From positions 1 through 41,937 of the forward strand of contig CATLVU010000008.1 in the NCBI GenBank assembly GCA_950061135.1: 41,937 nt of DNA, in the 5' to 3' direction. Of the stretch, positions 7,816 to 15,338 are shown piece after piece. This stretch comes from an uncultured Oligoflexia bacterium. Its GTDB lineage: Bacteria; Bdellovibrionota; Bacteriovoracia; Bacteriovoracales; Bacteriovoracaceae. The translations under genes and the position numbers were made by a program. A model generated the notes under the pieces. That model worked only from the letters and a program-made list of their open reading frames with translations. It searched no databases and was not told where the DNA came from. Position 1 is the stretch's first letter, and each line of letters starts with the position of its first letter.

Positions 7816-9288
7816 ATCCCAGGCCCTAATTTATTTAGCATAGGACAATCTTCCCTGCGTTCATCGAAGAAGCAACTTTCTACGACGTCGCATAATATTG
7901 CCAATGTTAATACTGAAGGCTTCTCAAGACAGATTGCAACTACTCACACGACAACTCCAATTCAAGTTGGAAAAAACGTTTTAGGAAGCGGAGTAAGCAT
8001 ACAAAGTGTTCGTCGCGTACATGATGATCTTATTGAAAAAAACCTCAACGGTGCGCTCACAGGCCATCACTATAATGAAGAAAAAGACTTTCAACTATCA
8101 AGGGTCGAGGAAGTTTTCAATGAGATTAATTCCGATGGGCTAAACAAAGTTTTAAATAGATTCTTTAATGCATTCAGAGAGCTATCAAATCAACCCGAAA
8201 ACGAAGTTGTTCGTTCAATGGTTAGAGATAATGCAAGTCTTGTTGTAAAGGACTTTAAACGAATCAATGAGACAATTACTGGTCTTAAGGATCATGCAGA
8301 TAGAAGTATAGAAGCAACAGTTGTGGATATTAATTCTCTTGCAAAAAATATATCTAAGCTGAACAAAGAAATTGTACGACTGGAAAACTCGGGCGGCGAA
8401 ACAGGAGACCTTAGAGATCAACGCGATAGCGCAGTCAGAACTTTATCTGAGTTTTTTAAAATTCATACCTACGAAGACAATAAAGGCGAATTTGTTGTCA
8501 ATATTGTCGGGGCGGGATCGTTAGTTGCAGGCGGTAGTGTAAACGAATTACAAGCTGGAAAAACATCTGCAGAACTCAAAGGCCTATACGAAGGCGAAGG
8601 AAGAACTGAAATTTTCTTTAAGAAAAAAAGTAACTCTCCTATCACTTCTCAATTAAAATCCGGTAAGATTGGTGCGCTGATTGAATCACGTAACAACTAT
8701 ATTCTTGATTTACGATCTAACCTTGATGAAATTGCATATGGACTAACTAAAGCAACAAATGCGATTCATGAACGAGGATTTGCAAATAGAAAAATCCCTC
8801 AAGATCAAAATGGTAACTACATTCTTAATGATGTAAGTGGACCTCTTAATGGTATTGAGTTTTTCAAAGACCTCAATAAAAAAGAGGGTGCATCATCACA
8901 AATAGATTTATCTGATTTGGTCAAAGGTGACTTAAATAATATTGCAACAGGACTTGAGCCTAACTCTCCTGGTGACAATAGAATATCGATTGCAATTTCA
9001 AAACTACAGCATGAAAAAGTCTTAGGGGAAGGCTCTAGTACATTTGAAGAAAGCTACTTATCATCTGTTGGTAAAATCGGTCTTGCTCGTAAGAAAGTAA
9101 AGATCGACTTTGAACAATCTGGTGGTATTTTGGCACAAGCAAAATCTATTAAAGAACGTCTATCTGGTGTTTCTCTTGATGAAGAAACTGCTAATATGGT
9201 TAAGTACCAACACGCCTATGATGCCTCAGCGAGAGTTATCAGAACTGCCGACGAAATGTTTGATTCTGTCATTGGGATGCTGGGGTGA
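7816..9288 (+). CDS. flgK: Flagellar hook-associated protein 1 FlgK, apparent ATC start
   Basis: First hook-filament junction protein, 490 residues if read from 7816. The N-terminus reads (M)PGPNLFSIGQSSLRSSKKQ, then HNIANVNTEGFSRQ, the universal FlgK motif; the C-terminus has MVKYQHAYDASARVIRTADEMFDSVIGMLG. No ATG, GTG or TTG exists in this frame ahead of the conserved motif: TAA at 7810-7812 closes the frame and the next possible initiator is ATC at 7816, six bases after AAGGAG (7804-7809). The ATG at 7812 is in another frame, only two bases from that site, and meets TAA after five codons. The first ATG-like start in frame is at about 8218, which would delete the export and assembly region. 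A point change or sequencing error at the start codon is the main alternative. Confidence 0.85.
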   Translation: MPGPNLFSIGQSSLRSSKKQLSTTSHNIANVNTEGFSRQIATTHTTTPIQVGKNVLGSGVSIQSVRRVHDDLIEKNLNGALTGHHYNEEKDFQLSRVEEVFNEINSDGLNKVLNRFFNAFRELSNQPENEVVRSMVRDNASLVVKDFKRINETITGLKDHADRSIEATVVDINSLAKNISKLNKEIVRLENSGGETGDLRDQRDSAVRTLSEFFKIHTYEDNKGEFVVNIVGAGSLVAGGSVNELQAGKTSAELKGLYEGEGRTEIFFKKKSNSPITSQLKSGKIGALIESRNNYILDLRSNLDEIAYGLTKATNAIHERGFANRKIPQDQNGNYILNDVSGPLNGIEFFKDLNKKEGASSQIDLSDLVKGDLNNIATGLEPNSPGDNRISIAISKLQHEKVLGEGSSTFEESYLSSVGKIGLARKKVKIDFEQSGGILAQAKSIKERLSGVSLDEETANMVKYQHAYDASARVIRTADEMFDSVIGMLG

Positions 9289-9291
9289 TAA

Positions 9292-10347
9292 ATGACTAGA
9301 GTATCCGAAAACAGCTCCATTAACTCAATAAAGTATTCTGTTGGTAAAACAAAATCCAAGCTGGAAGACTTACAAATCAAAGGGTCGAACTTAAAGAGAG
9401 TACAAAAGCCCTCTGATGATCCTATTGGCAATATTGATATCTTATCTATTAGATCTCAAACAATTGATAATAAGCAATATCTTCGTAATGCAAGTGTTGC
9501 AAAAACCCAGTTGACCTATACTGAAAATGCTATTGAAGAATTAACTAATATCATGAACAAAGCAAAAGAAATTGCCATTGGTCAATCTTCAAACTTATAT
9601 GACCCTAGTGTTAGAAAAAGTATTGCTAAGGAAGTTTCTCAGTTAAGATTACAGGCTTTAGGAATAGGCAATAGACGAATGGGAAATAAATATATTTTCT
9701 CAGGCCATAAATCACTAACAAGACCTTTTAATCAAGAAGGCCAATATTTTGGTGACGCCAATCAAACTAAGATAGAGGTTTCTAAAGACTTTTTTGTTCC
9801 GTCAAATTTTAGCGGTGATGAAATATTTTTTGAAAAAGAAAATACCAAGTTTGTTGATGCTCAAAAATTAGACTTAAGAGCCTTGCAAGATACTCCTATA
9901 GATCAAGGCACTGAAGAGTTCACTGAAGGTAATGTAGTAAGAGACCCTGCGGGACAATCAGAAACTGAAAATGGCCAAGAGATTCAAGTTCAAAGTAATT
10001 TAAATGAGTCCCGAAAAACAATTTTTGATACTCTCCAATCACTAGAGAATGCCTTGGTCACTAATAACCCACAAATTGTGCAAACATTATTGCCTCAGAT
10101 CGATGACAGTATTGACCAGCTTATTGTTACAAGAACTAAAATTGGCTCAGTAATTAATTCGATCGATGTCGCAACAAACTCCATCGAAAAAGACAATCTT
10201 GCCAACGCGGAGTACAAAAGTCGAATTGAAGATGCAGATGTCGCCGAACTTTTTGGTGATCTTGCGAGACAGCAAAACGTACTTAATGCAACTTATAAAG
10301 CTAGCGCACAGTTAATGAATCAGTCTTTGTTAGATTTTATACGCTAA
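9292..10347 (+). CDS. flgL: Flagellar hook-associated protein 3 FlgL
   Basis: Second junction protein, flagellin-like. The 351-residue protein has the N-terminal coiled-coil pattern VSENSSINSIKYSVGKTKSKLEDLQIKGSNLKRVQKPSDDP, with the flagellin-family RVQKPSDDP turn and LTYTENAIEELTNIMNKAKEIAIGQSS. The C-terminal helix contains DVAELFGDLARQQNVLNATYKASAQLMNQSLLDFI. It begins three bases after the flgK stop. No flagellin gene follows; the block moves on to csrA and fliW. Confidence 0.93.
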   Translation: MTRVSENSSINSIKYSVGKTKSKLEDLQIKGSNLKRVQKPSDDPIGNIDILSIRSQTIDNKQYLRNASVAKTQLTYTENAIEELTNIMNKAKEIAIGQSSNLYDPSVRKSIAKEVSQLRLQALGIGNRRMGNKYIFSGHKSLTRPFNQEGQYFGDANQTKIEVSKDFFVPSNFSGDEIFFEKENTKFVDAQKLDLRALQDTPIDQGTEEFTEGNVVRDPAGQSETENGQEIQVQSNLNESRKTIFDTLQSLENALVTNNPQIVQTLLPQIDDSIDQLIVTRTKIGSVINSIDVATNSIEKDNLANAEYKSRIEDADVAELFGDLARQQNVLNATYKASAQLMNQSLLDFIR

Positions 10348-10404
10348 TTCCCCTGAAATAATTACAACAAAGTAAGAAAATGTTTAATTTCCACTTGATT
10401 TTTC

Positions 10405-10464
10405 AAGGATGGAGTTATAGAAGATCATTCGATTTCTATTTAGGAATTTCCGGAAACTCACGGA
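10405..10464 (+). promoter_or_regulatory. Putative CsrA-binding sites in the csrA leader
   Basis: The 143-base stretch between flgL and csrA contains three ANGGA motifs: AAGGA (10405-10409), ATGGA (10409-10413) and ACGGA (10460-10464). A small stem CTTGA/TCAAG (10394-10407) lies against the first. ANGGA is the known core recognised by CsrA in RNA, and CsrA autoregulation is known in several bacteria; regulation here is inferred. No binding evidence is available. Confidence 0.35.
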
Positions 10465-10490
10465 TTAATTGGGGTTTAAGAGGTTTAGAC

Positions 10491-10721
10491 ATGCTCGTTC
10501 TAACAAGGAAGCTTGGAGAAAGCATTGCAATTGATGACAATATTAAAATCGTTGTCGTTCAAATTAAAGGTAAACAGGTAAGACTTGGAATTAAGGCCCC
10601 TAAGGAGACCAAAATTCATCGTGAAGAAGTCTATCAGGCCATCCAAGATCAAAATACAGAAGCAGCGCAATCAACGCCTAGCGACTTAGCAAAGCTTAAT
10701 GACGATCTATTAAAGAAATAA
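10491..10721 (+). CDS. csrA: Carbon storage/flagellin translation regulator CsrA
   Basis: RNA-binding dimer that represses translation by covering ANGGA sites, in FliW-containing bacteria mainly on the flagellin mRNA. The 76-residue protein begins MLVLTRKLGESIAI and continues IKIVVVQIKGKQVRLGIKAP with HREEVY, the conserved CsrA core including the key C-terminal Arg/Glu region. A tail rich in Gln/Ser/Leu (about residues 52-76) is longer than E. coli CsrA. The ATG at 10491 is chosen over an in-frame start 111 bases upstream because the family always starts MLxLTRK, and AAGAGG lies six bases upstream. The next gene encodes its antagonist FliW. Confidence 0.95.
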   Translation: MLVLTRKLGESIAIDDNIKIVVVQIKGKQVRLGIKAPKETKIHREEVYQAIQDQNTEAAQSTPSDLAKLNDDLLKK

Positions 10722-10762
10722 ATTCCTAGTTGCATATCATTATAATTGACTGATACCATCAT

Positions 10763-10791
10763 AAAGGGTAGGAAATTAATACTACCTTTTT
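10763..10791 (+). terminator. Weak terminator or attenuator between csrA and fliW
   Basis: AAAGGGTAG pairs with CTACCTTT (one bulged G) around a ten-base loop and runs into TTTTT, directly upstream of the fliW ribosome site CGGAGG at 10795-10800. It could reduce read-through from csrA into fliW or shape translation of fliW. The stem is short and AT-rich, so its effect is uncertain. Confidence 0.35.
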
Positions 10792-10803
10792 ACTCGGAGG
10801 ATA

Positions 10804-11373
10804 ATGGTGAAAGTCAATACTACTCGCTTTGGAGAACTAACCGTAAATAAAGAAGATATTATCTCGTTTAAAGAGGGATTACTTGGTTTTGAAAATCTTA
10901 ATAAATTCTTTGTTGTAGATCCCGGCGATAGCACATTAATTCTATGGCTTCAGTCTATTGAAGATGCTTCTGTTGCGTTTCCAATGATTGAACCTAAAAT
11001 ATTCAAACCTGATTATGTTGCAAAACTTTTACCTGCAGATATGGCCAGCATAGAATTAGAAACAATGAGCTCAGCAAGAATCTACAGTATATTAACAATT
11101 CCTTCTGATATCACTGCAATGAGCGCGAATTTAAAAGCACCAATTGTTATCAATAATGCAAAAAGAATTGCTAAGCAAATTGTTCTTCAGGACAATAAAC
11201 TTTCGGTTAAATATGAAATGTATAAAGAGCTAAAGAGCTATATTGTTGCATACTCATCTGATGATACGAAAAGAACAAATGTTAACGCTCCTACAGCGGC
11301 AACAATTACTGAAACTACAACTCCTGAAAAGTCTTCTGACTCGATTGGAGTTACACCAGGAAAAGAAGCTTAA
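10804..11373 (+). CDS. fliW: Flagellar assembly factor FliW (CsrA antagonist)
   Basis: FliW binds CsrA allosterically and is itself titrated by flagellin, giving a partner switch that matches flagellin synthesis to export. The protein opens TTRFGELTVNKEDIISFKEGLLGFENLNKFFVVD, the family signature, and continues with WLQSIEDASVAFPMIEP. At 189 residues it carries an extra tail (about residues 150-189) rich in Thr, Ala and Lys with no recognisable motif. Either ATG (10804) or the next codon GTG (10807) may start it; GTG has better spacing from CGGAGG. It closes the flagellar block. Confidence 0.92.
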   Translation: MVKVNTTRFGELTVNKEDIISFKEGLLGFENLNKFFVVDPGDSTLILWLQSIEDASVAFPMIEPKIFKPDYVAKLLPADMASIELETMSSARIYSILTIPSDITAMSANLKAPIVINNAKRIAKQIVLQDNKLSVKYEMYKELKSYIVAYSSDDTKRTNVNAPTAATITETTTPEKSSDSIGVTPGKEA

Positions 11374-11396
11374 AATAATTTTTCAAATTAAAGCAT

Positions 11397-11428
11397 AAAA
11401 AAAGGGGCTAAATTTTAGCCCCTTTTTT
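11397..11428. terminator. Strong bidirectional intrinsic terminator after fliW
   Basis: An A-run, the stem GGGGCTAA/TTAGCCCC with a three-base loop, and a T-run of six. The flanking A and T runs allow it to work on both strands, ending the flagellar block from the left and the TPR/bamD unit from the right. Confidence 0.9.
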
Positions 11429-11452
11429 ATTTCATTAAATTATTAATATATA

Positions 11453-12181
11453 CTAATAAGAAAGATTCGTTTCCGTCGCTGATTTAGATAGCTTAAGGTA
11501 CATCTTAAGCTCTTCATTAGCAGGGTCTTTAGAAAGCGCCACTTCCCACTCTGATTGAGCCTCTAATGTATTTCCCTTGCTATAATGTAATAAACCCAAT
11601 GCAATACGGCCGGTAATGAAATCAGGATAATCGTTTTTTAGTTTTACTAAGGTCTCAAAAGCTTTCGCTGTATACCCTTTTCGCGAGTAGATTTTAGCTA
11701 TTTTAACAAAAGCTTCGAGCTTTGTTGGGTCAAGCTCTATGGATTTATTGTATTCAAATATTGATTCGTCATAACGATTATAAGATGCATACATTTCTGC
11801 TAGTTCAAAATGTTTAGCTGCAAATTTTTTATCAATGTGGGGGTCTTTTACCCCTGCTCTTTTTGAATTAATATTCTCATTAGCTGATTCGAAAACCTTT
11901 TGCGCTTCCTCATACTTACCAATGTCATTCAATATTACTGATAAGCTAATAGAAGCATCTGTATGCTCAGGAGCTATTTCTAAAACCTTATTAAAAGCTT
12001 TAATCGCCTTACCTAATTTTCCTTGAATATGAAAAATATTACCTTGAAAAAAATAAGCATCTACATTTTCATGATCTTTTTCTGAAACTTCTTCGAAAAC
12101 TTCAAGTGCTTTATTGTAAAGATTATTATTAAAAAGTTTGCGCCCATCATTTAAAAGTCTTTCTATTTCAAATGAATTCAT
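11453..12181 (-). CDS. Tetratricopeptide-repeat protein
   Basis: A 242-residue protein built almost entirely of TPR units: recognisable repeats begin near residues 18 (LYNKALEVFEEVSEKDHEN), 38 (VDAYFFQGNIFHIQGKLGKAIKAFNKVLEIAPEH) and 72, then after a linker near 125 (HFELAEMYASYNRYDESIFEYNKSIELDPTK), 159 and 193. There is no signal peptide or membrane segment, so it is probably a cytoplasmic scaffold. It overlaps the BamD-like gene by four bases (ATGA), implying co-translation. The partner and exact role cannot be read from the sequence. Confidence 0.85.
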   Translation of the reverse strand: MNSFEIERLLNDGRKLFNNNLYNKALEVFEEVSEKDHENVDAYFFQGNIFHIQGKLGKAIKAFNKVLEIAPEHTDASISLSVILNDIGKYEEAQKVFESANENINSKRAGVKDPHIDKKFAAKHFELAEMYASYNRYDESIFEYNKSIELDPTKLEAFVKIAKIYSRKGYTAKAFETLVKLKNDYPDFITGRIALGLLHYSKGNTLEAQSEWEVALSKDPANEELKMYLKLSKSATETNLSY

Positions 12182-12939
12182 GCTTTTGTCCTTTTAACTT
12201 TTCTTGTACATTTTCCTGCTATTGCTAGCGCCTCTTTTTGATCTTCTTGTACAACGAGGTCACTTTTATTTTTTTCTGCAAACTCAGAACAAAAATCATA
12301 TTGCTTTAGCTCATAGGAAGTTTCAATTGCTTTTCTTGTTGCATATGACCTTAATTTAGGATCAGAGAAATTATCTAAAATATCTAAATAGCGCCACTTC
12401 GCAGCCTTGAACGATTCTGTTTTAAAATAAAAATCTGCGATGTATTTCTCTTTTTTTCGAATCATGTCCTTACAACGCTCAATTTTTGATTTTGCATCTT
12501 TGACATAAATTGAGTCAGGATATTTCAAAAGAAGCTCATTATAATATTTAATTGCTTCTACTCCCATTTCTAAGTCTCTATCAAACGTATCAGGGAGTTG
12601 ATTATAGTAAGACTCTGCAATTTTAAAAACTACGTATGGAATTTTCTCATGCTTTGGGTGCAAATCACGAAATACAATATAAGCGGCCATGGCATCACCA
12701 TAACTCTCTTGCTTATAGAGAATGTCAGCTAACATTAATTCTGCAGGTGTTGCATAATAACTATAAGGATATTGGTTTCTCAGCTGGTTTAATTTGTCTG
12801 TTGCCAAAATAAAGCGCTCATCTTCCATTAACTCTTTGGCCTCTTTGAATAAAACCTCAGCTTTGGTTTTACCCTCTGGCTTTTCAGAAGCACAACTCAA
12901 CGCGACAATAAAGATTAAAATTATTGATAAAATTTTCAT
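12178..12939 (-). CDS. bamD: BamD-like outer-membrane assembly lipoprotein
   Basis: BamD is the essential lipoprotein of the BAM complex that inserts beta-barrel proteins into the outer membrane. The 253-residue protein has a signal ending ALSC (Cys16) followed by TPR-like pairs: AEVLFKEAKELMEDERFILATDKLNQLRNQYPYSYYATPAELMLAD, YKQESYGDAMAAYIVFRDLHPKH, PYVVFKIAESYYNQ, then the BamD-specific RDLEMGVEAIKYYNELLLKYPDSIYVKDAKSKI. The length fits the family. It begins a two-gene unit with the downstream TPR protein. CpoB/YfgC-like TPR lipoproteins are the main alternative, but the order and spacing of motifs favour BamD. Confidence 0.88.
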   Translation of the reverse strand: MKILSIILIFIVALSCASEKPEGKTKAEVLFKEAKELMEDERFILATDKLNQLRNQYPYSYYATPAELMLADILYKQESYGDAMAAYIVFRDLHPKHEKIPYVVFKIAESYYNQLPDTFDRDLEMGVEAIKYYNELLLKYPDSIYVKDAKSKIERCKDMIRKKEKYIADFYFKTESFKAAKWRYLDILDNFSDPKLRSYATRKAIETSYELKQYDFCSEFAEKNKSDLVVQEDQKEALAIAGKCTRKVKRTKA

Positions 12940-12983
12940 TCTTTAACTTTACTTACTTTTAAAAATGCCGTCAAAGACAATGA

Positions 12984-14030
12984 TTAGCTTCTTTTATAAA
13001 TCTCGTAATAGATTTCTTGCACAAGCATTTGTAGAAAAGCAGCAAGTGGAATTGAAATAATCATACCGGCCACTCCTGCAAACTGAGAACCTATTAAAAC
13101 ACTGGCAACAACAATTACTGGGTGTAAATTAACAATTTTTGAGACCAAGATAGGGAAAACAAACGCTAAATCAATTATATTTGCAATTACGTACAGAAAA
13201 ATCATTGATGGGAAAACCCCTGTAAGGCTTTGATCAACTAATCCAATTACCAGAGCAGGTACAAAACCTACAATTGGTCCGATATAAGGCAAAATATTTG
13301 TAATTGCTGCTGTTAGGCCCAATAAAATTGGAAATGGGTAATCTATGATCAAAAGCCCGATTGTAATGATAAAACCAACAATTGAAGCCTCAATAAACTT
13401 TGCAAATATATAATCACCAAATTTTGTGTTGAATTGGTAATACAGATAATAAAATCTCTCAACAAAGCTATTAGGAACTATCTTTAAAAAGTTTTTTCTA
13501 AAAGACCTTTCATCTTTAAGTATAAAATACAAAAATAAAGGAATTAATAAGCTTAACTCTAAAGTGGAGGTCAAAAGTTTGGGTAAATAAGCAACTACGA
13601 CTTTGGTACTTTGTTGCCCAAATTCAATTAACTGATCTACTGGATTGAAACTGAGCTCATAGTTAAATCTATTCATTAGAAATTCTGTAAACAGGGCATA
13701 TTTATTTCTTAAATAAGCTTCAAGCCTTGGAAGATAAAAATCTATTCTTTGAGACTCTTTAGTGATCGTTTTTGTCAGCTCTACGAATGGATAGAATAAT
13801 AAGACCACTCCAATTATACTTGCAAAAGCTCCCGCTATTTTTCTTTCAATGCTATCTGTATAAAAAAGTCGTATAACTGGTTTCAAGATTAAAGACAAAA
13901 CATAAGCAATCCCAAAAGGAACTACAATTCTTGGAAATACAAAAAAACTACCTAGAATTAGTATTAGCAATAAAACAAAAAATACTAACTGAGCTTTGTT
14001 AGTTTTCATTTTCTTCGCTTGGTTGCTCAT
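12984..14030 (-). CDS. AI-2E/PerM family membrane transporter-like protein
   Basis: A 348-residue integral membrane protein of the AI-2E (PerM/YdgG) family. Two N-terminal hydrophobic hairpins (about residues 12-50 and 64-80) are followed by a soluble amphipathic stretch, then a cluster of membrane helices from ~160 to 340. Recognisable family features are PLFLYFILKDERSFRK, GDYIFAKFIEASIVGFI, LLIDYPFPILLGLTAAITNILPYIGPIVGFVPAL and the end segment VVASVLIGSQFAGVAGMIISIPLAAFLQMLVQEIY. Substrates of this family range from signal molecules to ions and are unknown here. The start at 14030 overlaps the CNBD gene by 32 bases; ATG at 14009 is an alternative. Confidence 0.9.
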   Translation of the reverse strand: MSNQAKKMKTNKAQLVFFVLLLILILGSFFVFPRIVVPFGIAYVLSLILKPVIRLFYTDSIERKIAGAFASIIGVVLLFYPFVELTKTITKESQRIDFYLPRLEAYLRNKYALFTEFLMNRFNYELSFNPVDQLIEFGQQSTKVVVAYLPKLLTSTLELSLLIPLFLYFILKDERSFRKNFLKIVPNSFVERFYYLYYQFNTKFGDYIFAKFIEASIVGFIITIGLLIIDYPFPILLGLTAAITNILPYIGPIVGFVPALVIGLVDQSLTGVFPSMIFLYVIANIIDLAFVFPILVSKIVNLHPVIVVASVLIGSQFAGVAGMIISIPLAAFLQMLVQEIYYEIYKRS

Positions 14031-14619
14031 TGCAAACTTTATTATGAAGTAATTTAAAATCTTCAGAAAGCTTTATAAATCTTTGGGATATAACAAAACC
14101 CACCGCTTGGATAAACCTCGCACCGACAATGGGATGTTTCTCAATTAATTCCTCTAAGTCTGGAGTGTACAAAGTGAGTAATGTTGATGAACTTGAACAT
14201 ATTGCAGAGGCATTTCTTCTGTTTCTTCTTTCTAATAAGGCCAGCTCTCCAAAATAATCATACTCACCATATGAAGTAATTAGCTCGTTTTCATTTGTGG
14301 CCGGATTTTTTGAAAATAATTCAATTCCACCAGAGTAAATCAAATAAAAACCAAACCCTGAGTCCCCTTCTTCAAAAACCTGTTCTCCAGCATTATAAAC
14401 TCTTTCATGCATAAACCTTGATAAAGTTTTTAACTCTGAATCATTAAAGTTTTTAAAAACTTCAATCTTTCGTAAAAAACGAGGAATATTTTTCGATTTC
14501 AGTCCAGATAACGGACTTATTTGCCAATAATATTTTAAGGTTGCGATCTCTGTACGAGAAGTTTTAAAAGCCTCTGGACCTTCTTTATATTGCTCTAATA
14601 CTTTTTTTTCTTCGCTCAT
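13999..14619 (-). CDS. Cyclic-nucleotide-binding-domain protein without a DNA-binding domain
   Basis: A 206-residue protein with one cNMP-binding (CRP-like) domain at about residues 45-165: FLRKIEVFKNFNDSELKTLSRFMHERVYNAGEQVFEEGDSGFGFYLIYSGGIELF, then GEYDYFGELALLERRNRRNASAICSSSSTLLTL. The phosphate-binding cassette GELALLERRNRRNAS is close to canonical (usual FGExALL...RxAt), so nucleotide binding is plausible. No helix-turn-helix follows; the protein ends in a charged tail. It overlaps both neighbours (BatE-like upstream, PerM-like downstream), which suggests it gates or senses for that membrane module. Confidence 0.85.
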   Translation of the reverse strand: MSEEKKVLEQYKEGPEAFKTSRTEIATLKYYWQISPLSGLKSKNIPRFLRKIEVFKNFNDSELKTLSRFMHERVYNAGEQVFEEGDSGFGFYLIYSGGIELFSKNPATNENELITSYGEYDYFGELALLERRNRRNASAICSSSSTLLTLYTPDLEELIEKHPIVGARFIQAVGFVISQRFIKLSEDFKLLHNKVCNEQPSEENEN

Positions 14620-15269
14620 AAATGTTTAACACTTTTAGGCTGAAACCAACCTTTTAAATATTCAGGGTATTCAATCTGATACCAGTTTTCGATTTCAGAC
14701 TTATGATAAATTACCTTCATTCCAGCTGGTACTTCTTGAGTTTGTTCAAACATCTTCGATGGGCCTTCTCGAACAGGAATTGATTCCATTGCAATTCCCA
14801 TTTGCCCCTTGCTCAGTTCATAGATGCTACCAATACTAAAACAGAATAAAAAAACAGCGATAAAAAGAATAGACTTAACTTTCTTTATCAAACCCAAGAC
14901 AACTAAAAAGCTTAAAATGACAGGTATCAAGACCAAAGCACTATCGTAATAAGGCTTTAAGTTTAAAACTAGATTATCTTTCAAACTATACTCACTGCTT
15001 ATGCGTGTTATGCCCAAACTGTTTGTTATACTATCTAATAATTGATTCGATTCTTTGTTTATGAAACCTTGTTTTCTTGCTACTTCCAAAGTAAATCGAG
15101 CTTCAGCAAACTTTTCTAATTTCGTTTTAACAAGTGCTAGATTGTAGTTCTGAATCAGCTCAGGAAATACATCATGGGATTCTAATAAAGCTTCTGCATC
15201 GCCCCACTTTTTTTGCTTAACTAAATCTTTGAACTCCTCTGCAAGAGGTGACATGCTCTCTTTTTTCAT
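14616..15269 (-). CDS. BatE-like TPR/transmembrane/SH3 protein
   Basis: A 217-residue protein with three parts: an N-terminal TPR-like helical region (residues ~5-75, PLAEEFKDLVKQKKWGDAEALL then NYNLALVKTKLEKFAEARFTLEVARKQG), two membrane helices (about 108-128 and 132-150), and a C-terminal bacterial SH3-like domain (MGIAMESIPVREGPSKMFEQTQEVPAGMKVIYHKSEIENWYQIEYPEYLKGWFQPKSV). This order is that of BatE proteins from aerotolerance operons, but no BatA/B/D is present here. It is the first gene of the overlapping BatE-CNBD-PerM string. The SH3 part probably faces the periplasm. Confidence 0.7.
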   Translation of the reverse strand: MKKESMSPLAEEFKDLVKQKKWGDAEALLESHDVFPELIQNYNLALVKTKLEKFAEARFTLEVARKQGFINKESNQLLDSITNSLGITRISSEYSLKDNLVLNLKPYYDSALVLIPVILSFLVVLGLIKKVKSILFIAVFLFCFSIGSIYELSKGQMGIAMESIPVREGPSKMFEQTQEVPAGMKVIYHKSEIENWYQIEYPEYLKGWFQPKSVKHL

Positions 15270-15338
15270 ATAGACATTATGAACCAGTATTTTTATAAAT
15301 CAAGCTGAGGAAAACTGACCAATCCTCTAGGATAATTT

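Noticed and set aside
7812-7829. Programmed +1 frameshift in flgK: ATG at 7812 followed by CCC TAA
   Set aside because: CCC T before a stop can favour +1 slippage, but the ATG is only two bases from AAGGAG and no stimulating element is seen; the ATC start at 7816 has correct spacing and explains the frame more simply.
10451-10456. CCGGA near 10450 and TAGGA at 10441-10445 as CsrA sites
   Set aside because: They lack the first A of ANGGA, so only the three matching motifs were counted.
10380-10490. Longer CsrA with 37 extra N-terminal residues
   Set aside because: The CsrA family begins MLxLTRK, and a ribosome site precedes the ATG at 10491; the upstream region is a leader with CsrA-type motifs.
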